Assembly (NCBI GenBank): GCA_965247395.1 | Contig: OZ252012.1 | Coordinates: 868,001 to 932,000, forward strand | Direction of reading: 5' to 3' | Origin: CAYRJD01 sp965247395 | GTDB lineage: Bacteria > Actinomycetota > Acidimicrobiia > Acidimicrobiales > Poriferisodalaceae | Length of the DNA: 64,000 nucleotides | Part shown: positions 40,580 through 48,373 of the stretch, piece after piece | Layout of the letters: every line of letters starts with the position of its first letter | Numbering within the stretch: position 1 is the first letter of the stretch | The notes under the pieces: generated by a model | The model's database searches: none | Told to the model about the DNA's origin: nothing | What the model saw: only the letters and a program-made list of their open reading frames with translations | Translations under genes and position numbers: made by a program

Positions 40580-42234
40580 AACACCCCCTCGTGCGTGCGT
40601 CTCAGTCTTTCAATCACTAGCACCGCCGCAGCAGTTATTACCATTAGCACGACAGCCAGCGCTAGCGCCTGCCCTCGAAGAGCCTCGCCAGGTGTCCCCA
40701 GCAACCGAAACAGCACAAGCGGCGCAGTCAAGGTGTCCGGCCCGCGCGGCAAAAACGCCGTAGCACCAAACTCACCTAGCGATATCGCAAACGCAAATGC
40801 CGCTCCAACTGCAACGCTGCGCGAAATGATCGGCACATCAATCTCTCGCCAGATGCGGCCGGGCGCAGTACCCAACACCGCAGCGGTCTCATGCAGGCGC
40901 TCATCAATTCCGCGCAAGGTGGGTGCCACGGTGCGAACCACAAACGGCAAACCCACCAAAGCGTGCGCCAGCGGAATAATCCAGCGAGAGGTGCGCAGAT
41001 CAAGCGGCGGCTGATCGAGCGCCAACAAGATGCCAATGCCGACCGTTACCGCCGAGACTCCAAGGGGCATCGTCAGAATCAGGTCAAATACCTTTGTGAG
41101 AGGCTTTGTCGTAGCCGAACGCGCTCCGCGCACTGCTACGACCGCAGCGGCTATGCCGACGATCGTGGCAATGCCGGTTGCCACCACCGCAAAGAGCAAC
41201 GAGTTTCCCAAGGCTCTGATTGCACTGACCGGTAAGAGGTTTACGCGTTCGCCCAGGGCAGTGAAGTTTGCCAGTGAATAGCCGCCACCCGAGCGCAGCG
41301 CCTGCTCGCAAAGTATGGCAATCGGCAGGCCTAGCAAAGTTGTTAACAAAACGATGTTTGTCAGCAACAACGGGCGATTGCGGGCAATGACTGAGCGCCC
41401 CGCAGGCCGGCGAGCCAGGGAATATTTCCGCTCAAAGCGTGTTGCCAGTGCCACCAACACCACTACGGCTACTAGCTGGACAACAGCCAAAGCTGCAGCC
41501 GTATCGAAATCAATGCGAGTAATGGCGTAGCGGTAAATCTCGGTCTCAAGCGTGGCCCGTGTGGGACCACCCAGGATGAGAATGACTCCAAACGAGGTGA
41601 AAGAAAAAAGGAAGGTAATCACGGCCGCTACCACCACGGCCGGACGCAGCATCGGCCAGGTGACGTGCGTCAACACTTGGCGAGGGTTGGCTCCAAGCGA
41701 TGCAGCCGCATCACCGACTTGACGGTCTAGTCCCGCCCACCAGGAGCCGACCACTCGCACCACTACGGCGTAATTGAAGAACACATGCGCAGCCAGGATC
41801 GCCCAAACGGTGTGACGCAACGAGATGAGACCGTCGTCGCCGGAGAGACCCAAACGCTTGAACGTCGCATCGAAGGCACTGGCGACCACCACTGTTGGCA
41901 GCACAAACGGCACCGCAATAAGCGCTCGCATCAAGCGACGAGCTCGTGGGCGCATACGTGCTAGCCAGGCAGCTGCGGGCAACCCGACAGCCAAAGTGAG
42001 CGCGGTAGAAAGAGCCGCCTGCCAAAACGTGAACCAGATGACGTTGAGATGGCTGACGGAACTAAGCACGCCTGCCAACCCGTCTAGCCCTTTGGCTACG
42101 ACCGTGATTACCGGGTAGGCAAAAAACACCGCGATAAACACGCCCGGCAACAGCGCTAGGGCGAAAAGCACTGGGCCAGCCAGCAACGGGCCAGCGCCAG
42201 CTCGTCGACTGCTGTGAGTGCTAGCTCTGGGCAT
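40576..42234 (-). CDS. thiP: ABC transporter permease, two fused halves, probable thiamine importer
   Basis: The 552-residue membrane protein is a tandem of two binding-protein-dependent permease units with about 12 transmembrane segments. The ATPase-contacting EAA-type loops are DAAASLGANPRQVLTHV near residue 180 and ETAAVLGTAPGRIWREI near 448. This fused form is the one used by ThiP and by iron transporters. It lies 33 bp after the binding-protein gene and overlaps the ATPase gene by 4 bp. Thiamine specificity is inferred from the upstream TPP riboswitch. Confidence 0.85.
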   Translation of the reverse strand: MPRASTHSSRRAGAGPLLAGPVLFALALLPGVFIAVFFAYPVITVVAKGLDGLAGVLSSVSHLNVIWFTFWQAALSTALTLAVGLPAAAWLARMRPRARRLMRALIAVPFVLPTVVVASAFDATFKRLGLSGDDGLISLRHTVWAILAAHVFFNYAVVVRVVGSWWAGLDRQVGDAAASLGANPRQVLTHVTWPMLRPAVVVAAVITFLFSFTSFGVILILGGPTRATLETEIYRYAITRIDFDTAAALAVVQLVAVVVLVALATRFERKYSLARRPAGRSVIARNRPLLLTNIVLLTTLLGLPIAILCEQALRSGGGYSLANFTALGERVNLLPVSAIRALGNSLLFAVVATGIATIVGIAAAVVAVRGARSATTKPLTKVFDLILTMPLGVSAVTVGIGILLALDQPPLDLRTSRWIIPLAHALVGLPFVVRTVAPTLRGIDERLHETAAVLGTAPGRIWREIDVPIISRSVAVGAAFAFAISLGEFGATAFLPRGPDTLTAPLVLFRLLGTPGEALRGQALALAVVLMVITAAAVLVIERLRRTHEGVF

Positions 42235-42267
42235 AGCGGCTGATTGGTTATTCGTTAGCGCAAGTAG

Positions 42268-43371
42268 CTAGCGCAAGACGATTTCTACCCAGCGCTGGGT
42301 CCAAGCGTCACGGTTTTCTCCGATTTCAGCCGGACTGATCGACAGCGGGTCTTCAGGTATGGCTGCGTGATCGAAGAACACTTGCGGAAGCTGTGCCCCG
42401 ACCAATACTGGAAAGACAAACATGTTGGCTGGCACGTCTTCTTGGAAGCGTTGTGAAAGCATGAAGTCGATCAGCGCTTGAGATGCGGCCTGATGTTCAG
42501 TGCCGTTGAGTATTCCGGCGTATTCAACTTGTCGGAAGCAGCTGTCGGTGATGACACCTGTGGGCGCAGCACCGACAGGGCCATCGGCGAACATGACCTC
42601 GGCTGGCGGGCTGGATGCGTATGACACGACAAGCGGTCGGTCGCCGCCGCCGGCAATGAATTCGCCGTTATAAGCAGAGTTCCAATCTGCGGTAACCGAC
42701 ACACCGTTGACTCGCAGGTCAGCCCAGAAGTCTTCCCAGCCATCCCCGTAACGAGCGATGGTTGCCAGGAGAAAGGCCAGCCCGGGCGAAGAGGTTTCAG
42801 GGTGCTGCACGACGAGTTGGTTGGCATATTCGGGCTTGGTGAGGTCGCCAAGGCTGGTCGGTAATGGAGTATTGCCGTCGAAGCTGTTTTTCCAGTAGTT
42901 GACGCAAACGTCGCCGTAGTCGATCGGAGTAACGCGGTTTTGATCATCGATTTCCAGCTCAAGCTCCGGGTCGATGTCGTCCAACGCAGGCGACCGGTAG
43001 GACACGAAGATGCCTTCGCTGAGCGCACGCGAGAGGAAGGTGTTGTCGATGCCGTAGAGAACGTCGCCAAGCGGGTTGTCTTTGTTGAGGATGGATTGTG
43101 CAACTAGCACTCCCGTGTCGCCTATCGCCAGATGCTTGACGGTGACTCCGGTTTCTCGTGTGAAAGCAAGCAGTGTGTCTGGCGACAGGTTGAACGAGTC
43201 ATGGGTAATCAAGGTGATCGTGGTGCCCTCAATAGGTTCATCGGACACTATGGAATCAGACCCAGCGGAATCGTCACCGCAGGCCGCTACCAGCAACAGC
43301 AATACCGCGATCGCTAGCAGCCATTTCCCCGGTCTGGCCAGCACCGGCTTAACTGATGCTGTTTGAGTCAT
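42268..43371 (-). CDS. thiB: ABC transporter substrate-binding lipoprotein, probable thiamine-binding
   Basis: The 367-residue protein starts with a lipoprotein signal (basic RPGKW, hydrophobic run, lipobox LVAAC near residue 31). The mature part resembles ThiB/TbpA binding proteins, with ITLITHDSFNLSPD, VKHLAIGDTGVLVAQSILNK and LGDVLYGIDNTFLSRAL. It should capture thiamine or its phosphates outside the cell and deliver it to ThiP. A TPP riboswitch directly precedes it, and the Shine-Dalgarno sequence belongs to the last riboswitch helix. Confidence 0.88.
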   Translation of the reverse strand: MTQTASVKPVLARPGKWLLAIAVLLLLVAACGDDSAGSDSIVSDEPIEGTTITLITHDSFNLSPDTLLAFTRETGVTVKHLAIGDTGVLVAQSILNKDNPLGDVLYGIDNTFLSRALSEGIFVSYRSPALDDIDPELELEIDDQNRVTPIDYGDVCVNYWKNSFDGNTPLPTSLGDLTKPEYANQLVVQHPETSSPGLAFLLATIARYGDGWEDFWADLRVNGVSVTADWNSAYNGEFIAGGGDRPLVVSYASSPPAEVMFADGPVGAAPTGVITDSCFRQVEYAGILNGTEHQAASQALIDFMLSQRFQEDVPANMFVFPVLVGAQLPQVFFDHAAIPEDPLSISPAEIGENRDAWTQRWVEIVLR

Positions 43372-43377
43372 GGGTTA

Positions 43378-43461
43378 TCTCCCTCCGCTGGCATTACCCA
43401 GATCAGGTACTCGGGTCGACGGCAATTTGCCGCCCTCTCAGCCCTTGAAGGCTCCCCGGTT
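43378..43461 (-). promoter_or_regulatory. TPP riboswitch (THI element)
   Basis: Read on the minus strand, this contains the conserved TPP aptamer blocks in order: GGGGAGCC, GGGCTGAGAGGG, GACCC, TACCTGATCTGGGTAATG and CCAGCGGAGGGA. Only about 7 nt separate its last block from the thiB ATG, and GGAGGGAG is both the P1-region 3' strand and the ribosome site. Binding of TPP should therefore hide the ribosome site and shut off translation of the transporter. Confidence 0.95.
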
Positions 43462-43499
43462 TTGTTTTGAATACGGCGTTGCTGCGCCGCGCAGAAATC

Positions 43500-44567
43500 C
43501 TACCTGAGGATGGGAGCGGTTGATATCTGCTCCAGCAGGGCCAATTCATCGCCCGTTAGGTATCTGACTTTTCCTGCAACTTCACTCAAAGGTCGCGACA
43601 CGATGTCGGTTGAATGCAGGCCTACCAGCACACCTTGCTCTCCTTCGAGCAAAACCTCAACGGCTCGCGCTCCTAACCGACTACCCAATAAGCGGTCTGC
43701 AGCAGTGGGCGGACCGCCTCGTTGAATGTGGCCGAGGACGGTGGTGCGAATCTCAAATCCGGTGCGCTTAGCCAGCTGATCAGCCACCAGGCGCCCCACG
43801 CCGCCGGGCACTCTTCCGCCCCATTCGTTAGCGATTTCTATGACTGGCGCTGGGTCTTCACTACCTGTGTCTTTGCCGTTTTCGCTAGCGACGTCCGCTC
43901 CTTCGGCCACGACAACGATTGAGGCGCTACGGCTGTTGTCATGTCGAGCGATTATTCGACTCGCTATCTCGTCGATGTCGACGGGAGCCTCCGGAACGAG
44001 AATGGCTGCGGCTCCCCCGGCGATTCCCGCCCCCGCTGCGATGTGACCCGTGTGGCGACCCATCACTTCCAAGATCATCAGTCGGTCGTGGGATTCAGCG
44101 GTGGTGTGAAGACGGTCAACGGCTTCGGTAGCGACCGTTAGGGCTGTGTCAAAACCGATGCAAACGTCTGTTCCGGCCACATCGTTATCGATGGTTTTGG
44201 GCACGGCTACCACTGGGAAACCTGCTGCCGCAATGCGCTCCGTGGTTATGAGCGTTCCCTCGCCGCCGATCGCAACAAGGGCATCAACGCCATCCGCGGT
44301 GAACTGTTTGATAAGTGGATCTGGGCCATCTTCAACCATGTGACGTGAGCTGCGGGAGGTACCAAGCATCGTTCCGCCACGCGGCAGCGTGCCGCGGACA
44401 ACTTCAGCGTCGAGTTCAATCGAGTCTGCCGCAAGCACGCCTTTAAAGCCACTCTTGTATCCGAGCACGCTGGCGCCTAGACGATGGCCCGCAATTCTGA
44501 CGACCGCTCGAATTGCGGCGTTTAGGCCTGCGCAGTCACCGCCACCAGTTAAGACAGCAATACGCAT
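43500..44567 (-). CDS. pfkA: 6-Phosphofructokinase
   Basis: Pfk phosphorylates fructose 6-phosphate in glycolysis. The 355-residue protein begins with the nucleotide loop TGGGDCAGLNAAIR. The phosphoryl-donor determinants are Gly104 (in IGGEGTL) and Lys124 (in VPKTIDND), exactly at E. coli numbering. Gly104 predicts use of ATP, because PPi enzymes have Asp there; Lys124 is shared with PPi enzymes and with actinobacterial ATP-PFKs. EVMGRHTGHIAAGAGIAGG near residue 166 binds the sugar phosphate. A TACCCT -10 element lies 7 nt before ATG, suggesting a leaderless message. Confidence 0.93.
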   Translation of the reverse strand: MRIAVLTGGGDCAGLNAAIRAVVRIAGHRLGASVLGYKSGFKGVLAADSIELDAEVVRGTLPRGGTMLGTSRSSRHMVEDGPDPLIKQFTADGVDALVAIGGEGTLITTERIAAAGFPVVAVPKTIDNDVAGTDVCIGFDTALTVATEAVDRLHTTAESHDRLMILEVMGRHTGHIAAGAGIAGGAAAILVPEAPVDIDEIASRIIARHDNSRSASIVVVAEGADVASENGKDTGSEDPAPVIEIANEWGGRVPGGVGRLVADQLAKRTGFEIRTTVLGHIQRGGPPTAADRLLGSRLGARAVEVLLEGEQGVLVGLHSTDIVSRPLSEVAGKVRYLTGDELALLEQISTAPILR

Positions 44568-44574
44568 TGCTTAG

Positions 44575-44580
44575 AGGGTA
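44575..44580 (-). promoter_or_regulatory. -10 element of leaderless promoter for pfkA
   Basis: On the minus strand TACCCT ends 7 nt before the ATG at 44567, without a Shine-Dalgarno sequence. Confidence 0.4.
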
Positions 44581-44608
44581 TGAGCTGCGGCGCTCTGGCA
44601 ACCGGTGT

Positions 44609-44681
44609 GGGCGATACAGGATTCGAACCTGTGACCTCTTGCGTGTCGAGCAAGCGCGCTAACCAACTGCGCCAATCGCCC
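44609..44681 (-). tRNA. tRNA-Val (anticodon GAC) with C33
   Basis: The reverse strand gives a 73-nt cloverleaf: acceptor GGGCGAT/ATCGCCC, T arm GGTTCGAATCC, and anticodon stem CTTGC/GCAAG around loop TCGACAC. The anticodon is GAC. Position 33, normally U in nearly all tRNAs, reads C. CCA is not encoded. Confidence 0.93.
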
Positions 44682-44696
44682 GGGTGTTCCCCAGAC

Positions 44697-45025
44697 GCTA
44701 ACAACACCGGACTAACGACACTGGGCAACAACCCAATCCCGCGGGTCGCCCTCTTTGCGATGGTCGTGCGTTAACAACACCGGGCTAACAACACTGGGCA
44801 ACAACCCTGCGTCGACAACCTTGCGTCAATAACTCTTACTCGCCTCTCGTGCTGGATTCTGAAATCTGGGCAACAACCCAATCCCGCGGGTCGCCCTCTT
44901 TGCGATGGTCGTGCGTTAACAACACCGGACTAACGACACTGGGCAACAACCGGACGCAGGCTCGCTGAGATTGTTGGAGTGAAGGAACGCTAACAACACT
45001 GGGCTAACGACACTGGGCAACAACC
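44697..45025. repeat. Periodic ~36-bp repeats between two tRNA genes
   Basis: The 468-bp gap between tRNA-Val and tRNA-Cys holds no gene. Four nearly identical units start at about 44697, 44772, 44917 and 44989, and a fifth degenerate one at about 44844 keeps only the 3' half. Each unit ends in ACACTGGGCAACAACC and begins with a related TAACAACAC block. The period is 72-75 bp, leaving gaps of about 36-39 bp. The first and third gaps are the same sequence, so 44721-44783 and 44866-44928 are a perfect 63-bp repeat. After 45025 only a fragment (AATAACACCGGGCG) recurs. Confidence 0.85.
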
Positions 45026-45149
45026 CTGCGTCAATTGCTCTGTGTCAATAACACCGGGCGTTGCGAAGGTGGAGAAACCTGCGAGAGAAGCCCGAACACG
45101 AAGCCGGAACACGAAGTGGACAAGTGAGAGGCAAGCGAAGGGTGAGCGA

Positions 45150-45219
45150 GGCGGAGACCGGATTCGAACCGGCGTACACGGCTTTGCAGGCCGCTGCCTA
45201 ACCACTCGGCCACTCCGCC
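45150..45219 (-). tRNA. tRNA-Cys (anticodon GCA)
   Basis: The reverse strand folds with acceptor GGCGGAG/CTCCGCC, T arm CGGTTCGAATCCG and anticodon loop CTGCAAA, anticodon GCA. The length is 70 nt and CCA is not encoded. Confidence 0.94.
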
Positions 45220-45428
45220 AGATGCGCTAGCCAACGGTAGCCATTGGCTCATACGACCAGACAAGCTATTGCCGCCAAAGCACCCGGGCGAAACCAGCCA
45301 ATTTGAGTGAGGTTGGTTAGTAACTGCTCAAACGAGGCCAGCTAGCGGCTGACCTGGATAGCTCCACCTGGTCAGCGTCAAGCACCAGCTAACTGAGTGA
45401 ACAAAGCTCGCTGAACGAGCGAAGATGG

Positions 45429-46388
45429 CTACTTAGTAGCGGGACGCTTTCCGAATTCTTTGAAGGTGTCACCGATTGAGGTCAGCACAGAAGACAGATC
45501 TTTGCGACCTTCCTTTAGCCGCGGAGCGAGCCGCGCTAAGTCTTCAACCGTCCAACGACCATCGGTAGCGATTACGTCCTCGTTGTCTAACGACCAGCCT
45601 CCGTACAGACCAACCTCGTTGCCGCCTACGTGAAAAACGCCGCCGGTAAATGGGCAGTCGGCAGTTGCCAGATACGCAACAAGAGGGCTGATGTTGGCAG
45701 GATCGTAAAGGTCGAACTCGCCTGGATCTTCCGGTGCTGCCACCACTTCTTCCAGGCCTGGAGTCTGCAAAGTCAGCCGTGTGCGTGCAATCGGCGCGAG
45801 ACAGTTCACACGCACTCCGTAGCGAGACAGCTCGCCGGCGGCCACCAGGCTCATCGCTGCGATGCCCGCCTTGGCTGACGCATAGTTGAACTGGCCGAGG
45901 TTTCCGAGCATGGCACCCGAAGCGGTATTGATGACTGAGGCGTTCACCTCTTTGCCAGCCTTGGTTTGCTCTCGCCAATATGCAGCCGCCCAACGCGTGG
46001 GGCAGAAATGCCCTTTCATATGAACGTCAATCACCGCATCCCACTCCGGCTCGGTCATATTGACAATCACTCGATCTCGCAGAATGCCCGCATTGTTTAC
46101 CAATACGTGCAGGTCGCCGAACGTCTCCACCGCCAGGTTCACCATGCGCTGTGCGCCTTCCCAGTCGGTAACCGAATCGGTGTTGGCAACAGCTTCGCCG
46201 CCCATGTCTTTGATCTCTTGCACGACCTCCGCAGCGGGCCCAGCGTCTTCACCGGTTCCGTCGGTTGTTCCTCCGAGGTCGTTTACGACAATCTTTGCGC
46301 CTTCGGCCGCCATCTGCAGCGAGTGCTCTCGGCCGATGCCTCGTCCGGCACCTGTGATAATCGCTACTCGTCCGTCAAGTGAACCCAT
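45429..46388 (-). CDS. SDR-family 3-hydroxyacyl-CoA dehydrogenase-like protein
   Basis: ATG at 46388 follows AAAGGGGAA. The 319-residue short-chain dehydrogenase has the NAD(P) site TGAGRGIGREHSLQMAAEG near residue 12, NNAGILRD near 97 and catalytic Ser about 153, Tyr about 166 and Lys about 170 (NTASGAMLGN, FNYASAKAG). The insertion NDLGGTTDGTGED after the second strand is typical of the multifunctional HSD17B4-type hydroxyacyl-CoA dehydrogenases, suggesting a role in beta-oxidation or steroid side-chain breakdown (inference). It stands alone between tRNA-Cys and tRNA-Gly. Confidence 0.87.
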   Translation of the reverse strand: MGSLDGRVAIITGAGRGIGREHSLQMAAEGAKIVVNDLGGTTDGTGEDAGPAAEVVQEIKDMGGEAVANTDSVTDWEGAQRMVNLAVETFGDLHVLVNNAGILRDRVIVNMTEPEWDAVIDVHMKGHFCPTRWAAAYWREQTKAGKEVNASVINTASGAMLGNLGQFNYASAKAGIAAMSLVAAGELSRYGVRVNCLAPIARTRLTLQTPGLEEVVAAPEDPGEFDLYDPANISPLVAYLATADCPFTGGVFHVGGNEVGLYGGWSLDNEDVIATDGRWTVEDLARLAPRLKEGRKDLSSVLTSIGDTFKEFGKRPATK

Positions 46389-46471
46389 GTGGTTTCCCCT
46401 TTATTGGTGTTATTGATGTTAAGAAATTGCTAACTGGCTCGCAGCCGCCTAGCAGCCAGCTAATTAGTCGA

Positions 46472-46543
46472 GCGGATGACCGGGTTCGAACCGGCGACCT
46501 CAACCTTGGCAAGGTTGCGCTCTACCAACTGAGCTACATCCGC
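46472..46543 (-). tRNA. tRNA-Gly (anticodon GCC)
   Basis: The reverse strand gives acceptor GCGGATG/CATCCGC, T arm CGGTTCGAACCCG and anticodon stem CAACC/GGTTG with loop TTGCCAA, anticodon GCC. The length is 72 nt; no CCA is encoded. Confidence 0.95.
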
Positions 46544-46618
46544 TAGCAACTCAAAATCTACCAAGAGCTGCCGCAGGCTGGGTTAGTTGGTTCCGCTTGG
46601 TTTGGTCTTGTTGCGGGG

Positions 46619-46852
46619 CTACTCGTCCGGCTTGTCGCTAGGCCGGAGGTCGATGCTCAAGGTGAGAATGCCGTCTTCCAATTCGGGCTTTGCGGAGGCA
46701 ATCATTGAGTAGTCCATGTAGTCAAGTTCGGCCTGCTCGATAAACAAGCGGCGCTCTTCTCCGCCCACCGCAGGCAGGTTCCGCTTGCGTACGGCCTCGG
46801 CTCGTTCGGAGAAGCGCTTAATCATCTCTTCGGGGTCAAATTGGTCGCTCAT
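46619..46852 (-). CDS. Small conserved-looking hypothetical protein (77 aa)
   Basis: ATG at 46852 has GAGGTAG upstream. The protein is acidic and soluble: a helical, charged first half (MIKRFSERAEAVRKRNLP) and a second half predicted to contain beta-strands (DGILTLSIDLRPSD). No domain recognised. It follows a small membrane protein gene in the same direction and may be co-transcribed with it. Confidence 0.55.
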   Translation of the reverse strand: MSDQFDPEEMIKRFSERAEAVRKRNLPAVGGEERRLFIEQAELDYMDYSMIASAKPELEDGILTLSIDLRPSDKPDE

Positions 46853-46879
46853 GTACTACCTCGCATTCTGGCTAACGCT

Positions 46880-47098
46880 TTAGTTAGCGGTCAGGGGTTT
46901 GGTGTCAGGTGCTTGCATGTCTGGCAAGTCTTGCTGACCTGACAAGTCTTGCTTGTCAGGTCGTGAGGGATTAGATCTACGCAGCAGCAGCACAAAGCTC
47001 GCCGCGCAGGCCAAAGTCAAAACCACCATTACAACCGCTGCTAACCACCACAACCAGACGCCTGAGCTAACAGCCTCGCTGGCTAGTAGGCCGGCCAT
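46880..47098 (-). CDS. Small membrane protein (72 aa)
   Basis: One strong transmembrane segment (about residues 13-39, WLWWLAAVVMVVLTLACAA) is followed by a basic stop-transfer RRSNPSR and a polar tail with repeated Gln/Asp/Leu words. The tail is encoded by duplicated TGACAAGTCTTGCT-like DNA. Function unknown. Confidence 0.5.
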   Translation of the reverse strand: MAGLLASEAVSSGVWLWWLAAVVMVVLTLACAASFVLLLRRSNPSRPDKQDLSGQQDLPDMQAPDTKPLTAN

Positions 47099-47147
47099 GT
47101 GCTCATCGCTACAGCTATACGGTTCACGCGCAACGATTCAAGCACTC

Positions 47148-48371
47148 TTAGGCGCCGTAGCTCAGCTTGGTCGCCTCGTCAACAAAGCGACCCATCGGCG
47201 GACCTACTTGGCCGGGCTCGGTGAGAAATCCGTCGTGGCCGTTATCGCTCTCAATATCAACATGCTCAACTGGCACCTGATCAACCAATGCGTCAACGAT
47301 GCGCAGCTGCTGTTGACGTGGATACAGGAAATCGCTGCTCACGCTCATGACGAGCATCGGCGCTTGGATGCGCTTCAACGCGGCATCGATGTCGCCGCGA
47401 CCACGTCCTATGTCGTGTAGGTCCATGCATTTGTTGAGCACCAGATAGGTGTTGGCATCGAAGCGTTCACACAGCCTGCGACCGTGGTGGTCTAGATAGC
47501 TCTCAACGTTAAAGCGCTGCTCGAAGCTAAATGGATGTAGGGCTTCTTCGGTCTCTCGATCAAAGCGCCTTGTGAATTCGTCATTCGATCGATAGTGGAT
47601 CATGCCAATACGGCGCGCATTAGCTAGACCGCGATGGGGTCCCTCACCGGCGGGGGCGTCGTAGTAGTTGCCGCCTGCGAAAGCTGGATCGTCTTTTATG
47701 GCGTGACGTCCAACCGCGCTCCAGGCAATCTGCTGAGCAGTAGCGGCCGCGGTCGAGGCGATCACTACACAGGCACCAAGACGAGTGGGATGCATTACCG
47801 CCCACTCCAACGACTGCATTCCTCCCATTGAGCCACCCACAACGGCTGCCCAGCGGGTGATACCCAAGTAGTTGGCGAGCGCAGCTTGCGAGCGCACCAG
47901 ATCTCGCATCGACACGACCGGAAAATCGGCTGCATAGCGCCGTCTGGTTTGCGGGTTTATGGACGCTGGCCCGGTTGAGCCCTGACAACCTCCCAGAGCG
48001 TTGGCGCAAACCACAAAATAGCGATCGGTGTCAAGCGCTCGGCCTGGGCCGATGAAGTCGTTCCACCAGCCATCGGTCAGTTGCCCGGGTGGATCTGCTG
48101 GGCCGTGAGCATGTGCGTCTCCAGTGAGAGCGTGGCAAACCAGAATTGCATTGGAACCAGCGGCGTCAAGCGCGCCCCAAGTTTCGTAAGCGACTACTGG
48201 GTCATGCAAAACCGAGCCGCCTTCGAGGGCGAACGGAGTGTTCGGCGACAGCTCAAAAAACTTGCGATCAGCAACAGGCAGACCTGGGTGCCAGGCTCCC
48301 GAAACGGAAAGCTTGACTTTGCTCGCAGGAGGGCCCGCAGGAGAGTTCCCAGGTGCCTTGCTGTTCACCAT
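47148..48371 (-). CDS. metX: Homoserine O-acetyltransferase
   Basis: MetX acetylates homoserine with acetyl-CoA, the first step of direct-sulfhydrylation methionine synthesis. The 407-residue alpha/beta-hydrolase-fold protein has YETWGALDAAGSNAILVCHA near residue 62, NALGGCQGSTGPASINP near 124, the nucleophile Ser181 in VVGGSMGGMQSLEW, the Asp in MSVSSDFLYP and the His in ESDNGHDGFL. Some members use succinyl-CoA, and that cannot be excluded. The ATG lies 2 bp after the DEAD-helicase stop, so the two are almost certainly one transcript. Confidence 0.92.
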   Translation of the reverse strand: MVNSKAPGNSPAGPPASKVKLSVSGAWHPGLPVADRKFFELSPNTPFALEGGSVLHDPVVAYETWGALDAAGSNAILVCHALTGDAHAHGPADPPGQLTDGWWNDFIGPGRALDTDRYFVVCANALGGCQGSTGPASINPQTRRRYAADFPVVSMRDLVRSQAALANYLGITRWAAVVGGSMGGMQSLEWAVMHPTRLGACVVIASTAAATAQQIAWSAVGRHAIKDDPAFAGGNYYDAPAGEGPHRGLANARRIGMIHYRSNDEFTRRFDRETEEALHPFSFEQRFNVESYLDHHGRRLCERFDANTYLVLNKCMDLHDIGRGRGDIDAALKRIQAPMLVMSVSSDFLYPRQQQLRIVDALVDQVPVEHVDIESDNGHDGFLTEPGQVGPPMGRFVDEATKLSYGA

Positions 48372-48373
48372 TG

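Noticed and set aside
44697..45025. CRISPR array
   Set aside because: Repeat units vary, two gaps have the same sequence, one unit is half lost, and there are no cas genes within the window. It is reported as a periodic repeat only.
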